DNA from: Chenopodium formosanum | Lineage: Eukaryota; Streptophyta; Magnoliopsida; Caryophyllales; Amaranthaceae | Direction of reading: 5' to 3' | Assembly (NCBI GenBank): GCA_024500155.1 | Contig: CM044856.1 | Location: 50,344,303-50,408,302, forward strand | Length of the DNA: 64,000 nt | Shown: positions 32,401-44,073 of the stretch, piece by piece | Layout of the letters: the number at the start of each line of letters is the position of its first letter | How positions within the stretch are numbered: the stretch's first letter is position 1 | Notes under the pieces: generated by a model | Seen by the model: only the letters and a program-made list of their open reading frames with translations | What the model was told of the DNA's origin: nothing | Database searches by the model: none | Program-made: the position numbers and the translations under genes

Positions 32401-33142
32401 ATCTGTGTGTAAACTCTGTTGCAATCGTAGAACCAAAAAAAACCCAAAATTCAAAACTCAAACTTATGTTTTCTCATAATTATGCTTGGTGTTTCTGTAT
32501 AAAATTCTAGGGTTTTTATTAGGACAATATCAACTAGCTTTTGATTTGAGTTTTCAATTGCTATTTTGCTCAAATTTAAGGTAATTTGCTCGATTATCTG
32601 CAATTGAATTTCGTGGGGGCTTTGGGTTGTTTTTTGCTCAAAAGTATGGGATTTTGGCTCAGATTTGCTCGAATATAAGGGGTTTTGCCTCACATTTGCT
32701 GGGATTATTGATTAGTGGTCAAATTTTTGTAATGTTTTGGGGTTTTGATGTTGAATTTCTGGGAATTTTGGGGTTGAATTTTCTAGGGTTTGAACTTTGA
32801 AGTATTGAAGTTCGAACATCAGAAGGCAGCGACAATTTATATAAGCTGTAATGGTCATTTGCGTCTCTTGTCAATAAACGAGTGACGCAAATGACTCACA
32901 AAGGTTATTTGCGTCGCTTGTTAATAAACAAGTGATGCAAATGACAATGTTATTTGCGTCACTCCTATTTATAAAAGCGACGTATATATAAGTAAGTTGA
33001 AATATGTCAGACGTTTGCTTCTCTTTTGTAACAAATGTCCAACGCAAATTACTGATAATGTTGTCAAAATATCTCATTTGCGTCATTTGTTTCTATGAGT
33101 GACGCAAATAAGGCAACGCAAATGAGCATTTTTCTACTAGTG
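29482..33142. mobile_element. CACTA element W, non-autonomous
   Basis: It is 3,661 bp with ends CACTAGTAGGAAAAGGCTCATTTGCG and the inverse of ...CGCAAATGAGCATTTTTCTACTAGTG. The 3-bp duplication AAT flanks it (29479-29481 and 33143-33145). Subterminal regions (29505-29805 and 32850-33130) carry many copies of TTTGCGTCACT and AGTGACGCAAAT in both directions. No transposase frame was recognised. It inserted in the last coding exon of Y. Confidence 0.93.
30660..32440 (-). repeat. Three related modules ending in splice-donor-like sites within W
   Basis: On the minus strand three diverged segments end in AAGGTAAGA-type donors: near 32267 (GATTTCAAGCAAGGTAAGA), 31965 (GATTTCAACCAAGGTAAGA) and 30678 (GATTTCACCTAAGGTAAGA). 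Each is preceded by a related TTTTGGCTCTATT.TTG.TGAA stretch. No long coding frame links them. Confidence 0.55.
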
Positions 33143-33199
33143 AATGGTGGCTTCTTCAACCTTCTTCTGGTAGTTCTCCTATAAGAAATACATTATACA

Positions 33200-33729
33200 A
33201 TTATATATAGTTTAAACAATTTACCAACAACATAAGTTACAAGTAAATCAAATAAACATCTAAGTGATTATCACTTGAAATCACATAGAAGAAGTCATTT
33301 TCTAAGCTTATGGGTCTATATCATCAAAATAAAGCCATGTAAAGCCAAAACGGCTTCTAATATGCCTATTTTCTTTATTTCTTAACTTATGAACTCATTC
33401 TTTATCAAACCATCTCATAATTACATAGTTATAAATGAATATGACTTGAAATGACATAAAAAAGCTAATTTCTTAGATTATGGGTCCATATCATCAAAAT
33501 AAAGCCATAAAGCAAAAATGGCTTCTAACATGCCTATTTTCTTCATTTATTAACTTATGAACTTATTCTTTCTCAAACCATCTCATAATTACATAGATAT
33601 AAGTGAATATGACTTGAAATCACATAAAAGAATCTATTTTCTAAGTTTATGGGTCAATAATTTCAAAATAAAGCCATTTAAACCCAAAATGGCTTCTAAC
33701 ATGCTTAGTTTCTTCATTTCTTAACTTAT
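33200..33729. repeat. ~170-bp tandem repeats in intron of CACTA gene Y, left part
   Basis: About three copies of the repeat described in X, with TATGGGTC at about 33308, 33479 and 33646. The array is interrupted by the solo LTR at 33730 and resumes at 52558. Confidence 0.88.
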
Positions 33730-35688
33730 TGACTAAGGAAATAAACACGTCATCAAATGTCTATCCCTAGATCAAATACAGTTTATACAACCTAAACAAA
33801 CCTAATACGAGTATAAGGCAAGCATAGGGGTCAAACCACATGGAACGAATAAACACCACCAAATGTTATGAATAATTAAGCTAGTCCGAAATAGGAGATA
33901 AATAAACTATAGTCTAAATATGCTTAGACAAGAAATAAAACACTAAAGGAAATGGTTTAGGTATAACATTCATTTGAACATAAACAAAGGCATAGAAGTT
34001 GAATTAATCATGAACTAAACATGCATGAATATCGATATAAGAGGTCCAATCTAGCCACCTGTCGGGGTTCATTGGCTTCTCTTAACATAACCTCTATGCT
34101 TCCACATTAGAACCATATACTAGGAGGTGTTATCAAATAACAATCTATACAAATGAATCTTACTAGGTCCGCTATCGCATCTTCTAACAATAATTCACTC
34201 CCAATCAACTAACAACATGCATTTTGCAAGTAGATCGAAGAATATAAAGGCTTTAATCACAAATAAAACAATTCCAAAACTTAAAACATGCTCAAGATCT
34301 AACTACACCACAACCATCCCCTTAATGGGGAAATTACTCGCTAATCACGATAATAACAAGATTAATTAACAAATAACCAAGAATCAACATGATTAACAAG
34401 CAACACTAACAACTAAAACAATAATCAAAAGAAAGCAAATAAAATAGAGGAGAGAGAGTTAGAGATTCTCATTGATTAAAGATAAAAGTCTACAAACAAG
34501 ATGATCAATCTTCTTCTTCAAAATCCAAGCTCAACAACGGTGAAACCCTCACTTTCTTTCTCTAAACTACTCTAATCCTAAGCTAACCCTAGAGAGAGAA
34601 GCTCTAATAAAACTAAAATAAGAAAATAGAATAAATGATGATTGCTAATTACCCCAAAAATAAAATGGGTATTTATATAAAGCTAGGAAAATAGAAATTA
34701 AAAAGGGGAAATAAAGGAAAATAAAGTAAGAAAGGAAAATAAATTAAGAAGAGAAATATAAATAAAAGAAAAAGAAATAATCAAATAAAGAAACCATCGA
34801 TTCCCTCCAAAACATCAGACTCCCTTTCTTCTTCTAATTTGAATTAAGAAGCTCCCAAAATGAGGTTTTAATCCCCTACTTCACTCACCATCAAACATCA
34901 TCAGCAAGCTTCATCATCGAATCCGCACCGTCATCCTCAACAGCTAAAATCACGTGAGAAGCTCGTGATTGAACCCACATTTGCGCGCTCGCGATGACGT
35001 CGCGCAAATGCTACTGTATCAATTCTGTTTTTGGACTCTAATTGCGTGTGCCTTCACACAGGGCTGCGGGCCCGCGTAAAGCTCTAATCAAATTTGGTGT
35101 TAAATGGAGGGTTTTCTGAGGTGAGAAGCAGCGGAGGAGATGCGGGCAGCTCTGTTTGGTGCGTGAGGGGTGAGAAGATTAAAGAGCTGCTACGATTGAG
35201 GATGGCAAATTGAGATGATTGGGCAGCGTTTAGTGGTAATTGGTGTTACGGTTCTAGGTTGCGATGCGGCTCGGTGAAGGTGGTTGGAGTGTGGGTTTTG
35301 CGAGTTGGTGGTGAATTGAATTGGGAAGAATGTAGATTGATAGAGCAGGTGGCTCGGTAGTGGTAAGGGAGTTGCACAAGGTTGCTGGTAAGTAGCAGGA
35401 CAAAGGTGGTGCGCTAATTGAATGTGGTGTGGCTGGTGTTTGTTGTTGCGGTTAGTGGTGCGGCGAGGGTGGAAGCAGGTGTGTGTGAATTGGTTGATGG
35501 AGTTGTTTAATATGGTGGAGGATAAGTTTTAGTGGGGTGAAGGCTAGGAAGTAGCAGCTTGCTGTGTTTGGAGAGGTGATGCAGTGCGGCTATGATGGTC
35601 TGACTTGAGACCTCGAAACCGAACTCCTTGACTTGAACTCAAATCTACACACAAAATCGAGAAGATATCGAGAAAAATAAAATAAAAA

Positions 35689-35818
35689 GAAATTCTCTTT
35701 GTTAGACTTCTAATTATTAAAATTCTCACTGGAAAAATGCAAAAAAACTTATTATCCCTAGTAAACTATGTTTTAAAAAGTTTAATCAGTGGTAACCTTA
35801 AGCAATGTAATTAGGCAA
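35689..35818. repeat. Left terminal inverted repeat of the MULE
   Basis: It matches the inverse of 52135-52264 with scattered mismatches and indels. Confidence 0.85.
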
Positions 35819-36003
35819 TTTAAGCTTTACTATGGTTAACTAATGTTGTAATGACTAATTTGACCCTAATGGCAGACCTGATTTTCCCTCCAAATCGATT
35901 TCCCCTCTAAATTAATTTCCCCTTATTATATTTATAAAATCGAATTCCCCCTTTCTTATGAACCCTAATTTCACGATTTCCCCAAATTCTCTCTGTAGAG
36001 GCA

Positions 36004-36227
36004 ATGAAGAACAATCGTTCATCTTCTTCGGTGAAGCCAATCACCATACATGATAGGATTGCATGGGTTAAGCTTATGCGCTGCAACTGTGTTCCCCCCA
36101 AGTGGCTGCAGTGAAGATTTCAGAAACCAAGAAGAACCCTAGAAGACTATTTTTCAAGTGCAGAGGATGCGATTATTTTGCGTGGTTGAAGGAGGAGGAT
36201 ATAATAAGGGTTGGGGATGAATTGTAA
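36004..36227 (+). pseudogene. zf-GRF-like reading frame inside the MULE
   Basis: From the ATG at 36004 the frame encodes MKNNRSSSSVKP... then MRCNC. A frameshift near 36105 leads to AVKISETKKNPRRLFFKC, RGCDYFAWLKEED and a stop at 36225-36227. The order C-x-C, then the T.KNPRRLFFKC block and CDYFAW is that of the GRF zinc finger (PF06839), a small nucleic-acid-binding domain. It faces mudrA convergently. It could be a second gene of the transposon or a captured fragment, and the frameshift suggests it is no longer made. Confidence 0.6.
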
Positions 36228-36629
36228 GTTGAACATGGTGGTATTGCTGGAGTTACTTCAAGGCTGGATGATTTGGTGATTTTCATCAAACTAATTGTGA
36301 AGATGGCTTTGATAATGTATTTTATTATGTTATTTGTTGTTTCTAAGTGATTAATTAGGTGCAGTAGTATGAATTAGAATGTTGATGTATTAGGTATGGA
36401 ACTGATGTACTTTGGTTTGCTTAATGATGAATGAATAAAATTGAAACTACTTTTGTCAATTTTTGTGAGCAATTTCTGTATATCATAACAATGCTGATAT
36501 GTCATCGATTAGCCAAAAGAAAAACATTACATCAACCCATAATTTAAATGTTTTGTCCAAAAAAAAAAAACAGCATTTGACATCTTGAAACACATAATAC
36601 TGAAGTTTGACACATACAGTCAATTAAGA

Positions 36630-36632
<3 letters not shown>

Positions 36633-36670
<38 letters not shown>
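36633..36670. repeat. 38-base A run inside the MULE
   Basis: An uninterrupted poly-A on the plus strand, between the zf-GRF frame and the mudrA 3' end. It could be an old retroposed tail or simple slippage. Confidence 0.8.
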
Positions 36671-36674
<4 letters not shown>

Positions 36675-36830
36675 CACTTTTTTTACCAACTACTCCTAAG
36701 ACACAAATCATGCAGGCTGTGATACTGAGATCCCTCCTTTAGCTCTCTTTGACCTTGGTGACACTCTTATTGGCTGTGATGCTGAGATAGGTCCCTTTTC
36801 TCTCTAGTTCCTTGGTGAGACTCTTAATGG

Positions 36831-39800
36831 TTATGATGCCACTGTTGCTGGTTCAAGTTGGCTCATAGATTCCCCTTTTCCCTTCTTGTTTGTTTTCCTT
36901 TTGTTGGTCTGACCTACAGAGCTTTCACCTAGGGCCACCTTTTGTTTACCAGTCAAGCCACCTTGGCAGGTTTGTGCATTATGCCCAAATTGTTGGCATT
37001 TGCTGCACTTGACAGTTCTGGACCTCTTCCCTTTAGCTTGCTCAACCTCTTCCCTCCTCCTATTCCTTGCAGGATTCCATATCCCTCTTTTCATAGTTGG
37101 TGGATCAATCTCTGGATAAGGACTGTCAGGCCATTGCTCCACATCTGGTATGGCCTTGATAGAGTTTCCATAAGCCATTTTATACCTTTTGACAAAATAC
37201 CACTCACTAATATAGAACCTAGGGTCTTCATTTAAGTGCAAAATGGCCCTCATGGCATGTTTGCAAGGCAAACTAGTAAGTTGTCAAGCATTACATACAC
37301 ATGTCTTCTGTCTTAGGTTCATTGGAAGCACATATTTTCCATCAAGTATTTCAAATTCACCATCTCCAGACTTCAAACTTTTGCATGTCCTTGATTCATG
37401 GCTAATAACTTGCATCCTTTTCATGATATTAGGATACACATCATCTCTCTAATTCTCACATGCCTCTCTTCTGGTGGCCATTCTAACCATGGTGACTCTT
37501 CTAATATCTGAAACAATTTCAAATGTAAATAGATAAGCAATTACTACTATTAAATTAACACCAAATCAAATAAATAAGGTAAGGAATGTGAGAGTACCTT
37601 CAAGCAGAGTAAAGACTGGTCTGCATCTATCAATGCCTAAGGTAGAGTTAAAGCTTTCTACAAAGTTTGATTTGTTTGTATCACACTTCACATCTGGATT
37701 GAAAGCATGCTTTAACCATCTTGATTGTGGTTCAAGCTCTGACAGCCAAACAAGAGCTAAAGGATTAGCCTTCTGCAATGCTTTCATTGCTTTTTTAAAG
37801 GTGAATGGATTGAATGCTCCAGCAGCCTTCCAAAACAATTGGAACATCAGCAAACCAGGAAATTCCTTTTTGAAGTTCTTCACCAAGTGCTTGCAGTAGT
37901 ATCTTCTGCCTACTTTTGGCCATATTTCAATAATGGCAGGATCAAAACCCTTTAGATCCAAACAAAGTAATTAGTGTCTAAATTATCTACCACTTTTGCA
38001 CTTATTATGCACCAATTATCAATGAATTAGAGCCAAACAAATGAATTAGGATCAATACCTTTTGTCTGCCACTGATTATTCACTAATTATCACCCCTCCC
38101 ACTTGGTTGTAGAGTATTCTTCAAGTGATATAGAAAGTACTTCCAGTTGTCAGCATCTTCAACTCCCACTATTGCCCATGCTACAGGAAATATCTCATTA
38201 TTTCCATTAAGGGCAATTGCATACAATAACACCCCACCATAGTTTCCCTTGAGATGAGCTCCATCCACTCCAATTAAGCTTCTGTATCCAACATTCAACC
38301 CATCTATTGAAGCCTTAAAGGCAATGAATATGCTACTGAATACCATGGGCCTGTCAGGACCTACATTCTTCCATGCACAGTGTGCTAATGAACCTTGATT
38401 AAGCTGCTTGATCACATCACAGTACATAGGCAGTGCCTTGTAAGAGACATCATGCCCACCATGAATTTCAACTAAGGCCTTTGTCCTCACCCTGTACAAT
38501 GTGCTTTGTGCCATTGTCACTCCATACCTTTTCCAAAGCAACTCATTCAAGACCTTGGCAGGAGAATCATTGTTTGCTCTTATATCTTCAAGTAAGACTC
38601 TCATAGCCCACTTGACAGTAACCATACTATTCCTTGTCTCCAGTCCTGCACATGTATGCTCTGGGTTTTGAATACTTTTGATTGCCCAAGTGCACTCATC
38701 TAGAAGAACAAAAGCATGTAAGCTCCGGCAACAGTTCACATCAGAGCATCTACAACAATATCTCTTGTTGCTAGCCCACTCAACAACAACTGCAAATCCA
38801 CACTGGATGCAGTAATCCCTCACAACATCCCTGAGATGTTGCTTGTCCATGAACAGCTACCATGGCTTGAGAACTATTTTCCCAAACCCCTCATTCTTAT
38901 ACACCTCTCCATTATTATATAACTTTGTTAAGTAGTTGTCCAGTTCATTCTCACACTCAAATATTTCATCCTCAAAGGGATAATAACTGTCTTCAATAAT
39001 TGGCCCATATTCATCCCTAGGCAAGTCATCTTCATCATCTAAACTCACATTTTCTGACTTATCACTCATGTCTTCATCAGAAACCCCTCCACTAGCTATA
39101 GGACTATAGCCATCATCTTCATTGTCACCCTCATCACCAACTAAAGCCAGACTAGTAGTATCATTGTCTTCACCTAAGCTAACAGTAACCTCCCTTCTCC
39201 TATTTTGATCCCCATTTTCTTGTTCACTTTCCCCCACCCCCCCCCCCCACTTGTACTTGTGCTAATCACAATCCCTTTTCTCTTAGCAGTAGTTCTAGGC
39301 ACTATCTTTTGAAAAAAGGCAGAAGGTATCAATGATTGTGTAGATGGTTGGGCTTGGGTATTTTGTGTGATGATATCATGGGGCACTTGGTATTGATTTT
39401 CATTTGGGTCAGCAGTTTGATCATCTTCATGAGGTTGATTTTGTTGGTCAGTTTGCCATGGTGTTGGGAAAATGTTGAACCAATTCTCCAAGGAATTCCC
39501 TCTTCCCATCCCTCTGTCAGAAGATCTACCTCTCCCTCTACTCCTACCTCTGCCTCTCCCTCTCCCTCTCTCAGATGATCCCCCTCTCCCTCTCCCTCTT
39601 TCATTCCCTCCTCTCCCACTACCCTTAGGTTGAGGGTTTTCTTCCCTCTCTGCTTCCAACTCAGCTTCTAACTTAACCCATGTTTTATCTGGAGCATAAT
39701 TTAAAATCACAGGACCACTCACCTTATTTGACTGTCCTATAGCCTTCACATGTCTATCAAAGTCAGCCTTGCTAACTACTAAAGCTTCCACATTCTTAGG

Positions 39801-40258
39801 TTGCTTATTCTTCCTATGTGTGACTTTTTTGGTACTTTTATTTGATGGATCAGCCACTACCTTAGCTACTGGTTCAACTACTAGGCTAGCTACTAGTTCA
39901 ACTACTAGGTTAGCTACTAGTTCAGCTGCTTGTTGTTTTCCCTTTCCACTCATTAATGATCTTGCAGCTGCAACAACCTTACTATCTTTAAGACCATCCC
40001 CAACCCATATGTATATCTCACTTTTTTCAGGAAAATTACCATACATCTTCATCAAATCAGCATTAGTTAGAAGAGCTACATGCTTCATTTTATAAACATA
40101 CTGAAAAATGGGGTTTTTTGGTGTTTCAATTTTACTCTCCTTAGCTTTTCCCAATACTCTACAATCAGATCTATCAGGTTCACCTTATCAACATCATCAA
40201 CCACAACAGACACATCAACACCCCTATACTGAAATTGTAGCACAATTTTATCAACCAT
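36831..40258 (-). pseudogene. mudrA: MuDR-like transposase (mudrA) with SWIM and CCHC fingers
   Basis: Coding begins at 40258 (MVDKIVLQFQYRGVDVSVVV), shifts frame near 40110-40150, and passes a Gly-Arg repeat (about 39520-39600) and a frameshift at the C-run 39231-39249. An acidic part ends at an in-frame TAG (38859-38857). The MuDR N-terminal region follows from 38850, then the MULE domain with SLIGVDGAHLKGNYGG. In-frame TAG TGA lie at 38085-38080, where the usual ISDRQKG catalytic Asp reads IISGRQK (Asp to Gly). An intron precedes 37961, which encodes the third acidic residue in NFVESFNSTL. A further intron, a stop near 37452 and a TGA near 37289 precede the SWIM finger CVCNA...CKHAM and a CCHC knuckle CSKCQQFGHNAQTC. 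It is inactive. Confidence 0.85.
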
Positions 40259-40876
40259 TCTGAATCAATCAAACCAAACAACATCCAAAAAACAATTGTA
40301 TAAGAATCTGCCCTAAATTACATGCCAATCCAACAATAAACAACATATTACCACATAATCAGAACCCTAAACAAATAAAAAAGTTAACTTTAACAATTAA
40401 CATAAGTAAGCAAACAAATTTAACCAATGCCATCAACCACATTTCATATCCAACCCTATTAACCAAAAAAACAGAGCATACATAACCCTTATATGCAAAA
40501 AAACACATACCTTGCTTTAATTAAGGGCAAATTGTGGATTTTCTCAAAAAATTCGAACTTTGATGCAGATCGTCTTGCACAAAATCGAATTCCACTACAC
40601 ACAATTCACGGACAAAACCCCTCAAACCATCTTGAATTTTCCCTTAAAATGTGTTAAATCACCACTACCAACTACAAATACAAACCCTAAACAATTGTTT
40701 TAAAAATGCCTAAACTTTTAAAGGAAAAAATTCAGAATGCTTCAAGAGAAATGACGCACCTCATCAATGTCGAATGTAGAGTGATGAAGAAGGCTGAAGG
40801 TTTAAAGTCAAGGAAGGAAATGATTTGACATTTGTGGTTGGGGGTAATTAAATGGGGGTATTTTAGGCGTCACACC

Positions 40877-41370
40877 TGTTTAGGGTATTTTTACCCTAGA
40901 CACGTGGACCAGTGAGAGGTCGCCACGTGTCAAGCTCAGGATGGCCCATGTGGCTCAACATCCTCTTGACACTTGGCCCCCTCAGATATGCCTCTGAAAT
41001 GGCAGCCTTCAAGGGCCCAAATCCCTAAAAGCGCCGTAAAACGGCGCAGCCCACTAAAGTGTAGGTCAAGTGACCTAGATAGGGGCACATTCTCCAACAA
41101 CCCTATAAATAGGGAGATATTCCCCCATTTTGGGGACACATTCAATCATTTATTACACCTTTATTCTCTTACATCAGAGAAAGACCTGAGCTTGGAATCC
41201 GAGCAGATACCCAACTAAATTCCCGTTCTCTTTATTCCATTTCAAGTTACTAACTTGACCGTCGGAGGCGGAGCTCCAACCACCCAGAGTCTTCGTTATT
41301 TTGCAAGTACAGCTCAGCCGGATCAGACTTCGTGACGTAACTCTCCCAAGGGACAAAAACACCCAAAACA
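40877..41370 (+). repeat. 5' LTR of Retand D
   Basis: It starts TGTTTAGGGTATTTTTACCC and ends ACACCCAAAACA. ACACGTGG and CCACGTGTC words lie upstream of the TATA box (TATAAATA, 41104-41111). Confidence 0.92.
41104..41111 (+). promoter_or_regulatory. TATA box of Retand D LTR
   Basis: TATAAATA in the palindromic setting CCCTATAAATAGGG, conserved in all Retand LTRs here (25306, 41104, 51826 and 61215). Confidence 0.7.
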
Positions 41371-41390
41371 TTTGGAGCCGTCTGTGGGGA
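41371..41390 (+). other. Primer binding site of Retand D
   Basis: TTTGGAGCCGTCTGTGGGGA follows the LTR. Element E has the likely original TTTGGCGCCGTCTGTGGGGA, so D has one C-to-A change. Confidence 0.75.
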
Positions 41391-41403
41391 GAGTACCGCG
41401 AAG

Positions 41404-43180
41404 ATGGTTCAAGAGTCTGTACCACCCCCTAACCGTCTAGGCGATGACCCAGAAGTCTTTACAGACTAGGAGGATGAGGATGCTCAGGTCGAAACCTTTA
41501 CAGTCGATGATGGCTCGCTCAGAATTAAGAGCATCCGGCCTAGAGATATTCTGGAGCGGGGTGCCTCCCAGGCGAGTCCAAGCCGACCCACTAGGCAGCC
41601 GGATGGGGAAACCCAAACGGCCGCTGGATCAGCCCCTGTCACCCGAGACGAACTCATGTGATTCATGACAAGTTTCAAGGGTGAAATTAAAGAGCTGATC
41701 ACCAAAAGCCGGGCTGGCCCAAGTAAAGGTCAGTCGGCGAAGAAGACTCCTCCAGAGAAGGGGAAGTCAGTTAGAGACCGGCAGCCCACTCCTCATCCAA
41801 AGGAGAAGGCAGCCGGGACCATTGATTGGTAAAAAATTCTCCTTCCTAGGAAGGACACCAATAACACTCGCCGGACTCAGCAGCCGGTGAGAAGTAAAAA
41901 ATCAACTCTTGATGCCCGAGAGATCATAAACCGGAAGAGAAACCAATCGCTGTCTGAGTCGGCTTCAACGTCGAACTTTCCAGACAGCTTCAACAACATT
42001 TCTGCTGGGAGTGCACCCTCCTTGCATGAGAGCCAGACATGCGGTAATACTGTCCATTATGGCCCTCACATGATTGGAGCTGTACCGTATGTGCCTACTC
42101 AGGCTTACGGACAGTATCCCCCTCACTTCATGCAGCCGGCCTTCTTTGGAGGTCAGGCGGCATATCCAAATGTCCAGCCATTGGACTGGCAGCTTCGTCT
42201 GCTGCGCCTGGGTGAACAGCCTTCTGCGTTCACCCGGGAGATAACCGAGGCGGCCCAGCCGGCCAAGGTTAAGAATGTATTGGTTGGTACCTATGATGGT
42301 ACCACCAATCCGGAAGACCACCTCATGGCTTACACCAACCTCATGTATCTACAGGGGTTGGATGATGCCACTTGGTGTCGATGTTTCCCTGCTACATTGA
42401 AGGGCATTGCCTAACAATGGTTTGGTAATATGTTAGCCAGGTCCATTGATAGCTTCAGGAAGCTAGCCTTCCTGTTTGCTTCCAACTTCTCAATGAACAT
42501 CCCTGCTAAGAAAACAAGCCTTGATTTGAGCACTGTTAAGCAGGGAGAGAGAGAAGGGTTGCGCTCATATGTCAGGCGGTTCAATTTGATCAGAATTCAG
42601 ATTCAGGGACTGTCTGATGAGGTAGCTTTTATAGACTTTTCAAAGGTCTGAGAGATGGGTCGACCTTTAAGTTCGACCTAGTCAGAAAAGGGGCTTTCAC
42701 CCTACAGGCAGCCCTAAGGGAGGCAGAAAGCTACATTCAAGCTACCGACCTCTGCTCGCCTGGTAGCCAGTCGGACTCTAAGAAGTCCGACAAGCAGAAA
42801 GACAACCGGGCTGCTCAGCCGGCTAAAAAGAAAGAAGAGAGAAAAAAGAGAAAAGAAATCTGGGCGGTTAGTGATTCTGACCAGCCGTCCCAAAAGAAGA
42901 AGAAAGAGTTTAAACCGTACGTCCCCAAGTACGAGTTTAACAAGGACTGCAATTCCATCCTCATGGAAATTAAGGACCGGCTGTCCCTAGAGAAGCCGAA
43001 TCCAATGAAAATTTCCATTCAATCAAGGAACAAAAATAAATTTGCCAATACCATGAGGAAGTTAGCCATGACACCAACGACTGTTTCAGCCTTCAAAGGG
43101 CGTTATACCGTCTGGCTGACAAAGGAATGCTGAAGTCCTATATTTCTAAGTCCCCAGTCGGGGCAAAGAAGAAGAATAAG
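41404..43180 (+). pseudogene. gag: Gag of Retand D
   Basis: Starts MVQESVPPPNRLGDD at 41404. The frame has stops in the first 430 bases (TAG in the FTD-stop-EDE context, TGA near 41658 and TAA near 41830), is open at 41887-42414, meets TAA at 42412-42414, continues to 42651, and shifts by one lost base near 42640 compared with E. Core gag parts are VLVGTYDGTTNPEDHL, QWFGNM and EGLRSYVRRFN. A Lys-rich stretch (42770-42910) precedes the remains of the CxFH...GHDTNDC knuckle, which is frameshifted in D but intact in E. It would package the element RNA. Confidence 0.85.
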
Positions 43181-43873
43181 GGTCAGTCCTCTAAGACTAC
43201 CCCCCAGCCTGCTAGTAGCTCGGATACCGACAAAGAGCCGGTCTACACAATAGCAGGCGGGTTTTCCTGTGGTGGCCCTACCATCCGGGGCACCAAGAGC
43301 CATCTTCGAAAGATGGACAAGGATGATGAGGAGCAAGCGTCTACAAGCACCTCCTTCCCAGACGTCTTGATCACTGAGAAGGACAGGGGCAGCGTCCGCT
43401 ATCCTCATGATGACCCGATCGTCATTGAATGTAAGGTTGCCAACCAACTGGTTGGAAGAATCCTTATTGACACCGGCAGCTCATCAGACATCATCAGCCT
43501 CCGGTGCTTGCAAAAGCTGAAATACAATGTCAGTAGCATGCATCTGGTCACCCACCCCTTGGTTGGTTTTGGGGGTGGGATGGTCTACCCAACCGGAAGA
43601 ATTGACTTACCCATCCGGCTGGGAGAGAAGGGCAAAGGACGACATATTGTCGTCAGATTCTTGGTCGTTGAGGAGTTGACCTCCTACAACATTATCCTTG
43701 GCAGGCCAACCCTCAACGTAGCCAAGGCAGTAATCATCCCATCTCTCATGCTCATCAAGTATGAGAGAGATGATGACACTGTTGGTTCCCTGAATGGGGA
43801 TCAGAATACGGCCCGAGAGTGCTATCTCTCAGCCGTCAGAGACACTGTAACCCCGGCGGCCAGGAACCAATAG
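43127..43873 (+). pseudogene. Aspartic protease of Retand D
   Basis: This frame covers the end of gag and the retropepsin. The active site is GRILIDTGSSSDIISL at about residues 109-124 (D-T-G intact), and the second conserved motif is NIILGRPTLN. The frame ends in TAG at 43871-43873 and another TAG lies at 43975-43977 before RT, so pol is not open from here. The enzyme would process the gag-pol precursor. Confidence 0.85.
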
Positions 43874-44073
43874 ACCTTGACAATGTCAAGGATACTGACC
43901 CAGCGCCTACCCCACCAGCCGCCGGAAAGAAAAGAAAGGCACCTATGCTGGTGGAGGTGAAGAAGGAGAAAAAATAGCAATCACTGACCGGTGAACGGTC
44001 AGATGAGCTTCGTCCCCAACTGGCTGGTGAGCATATTGACATACCTCTGGACAACAGCCATCCAGAGCATACC

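Larger units (their letters stand above)
28951..33195 (-). pseudogene. CACTA TNP-like gene Y, last exon split by element W
   Basis: This is a second copy of gene X's 3' end: 28951-29030 repeats 25597-25676 almost exactly. Coding runs leftward from about 33190 to 33143 (NYQKKVEEAT), is interrupted by CACTA element W, and resumes at 29481 (IQGIKRSTNELYWERVGGR) to about 28985. The C-terminal part includes RIQAEVAEMESRAEERWNEF, which looks like a short coiled coil. Upstream exons are absent: right of the intron repeats the copy is cut by Athila F at about 53204. It is non-functional. Confidence 0.7.

Noticed and set aside
35677..35685. ATAAAATAA as a firm 9-bp duplication of the MULE
   Set aside because: Both flanks are A/T-rich and the TIR ends differ by two or three bases; kept only as a possibility.
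39174..40154. Possible host glycine/arginine-rich RNA-binding protein
   Set aside because: It lies in line with the MULE transposase on the same strand, with the typical N-terminus just upstream (40258), so it is the N-terminal part of mudrA.
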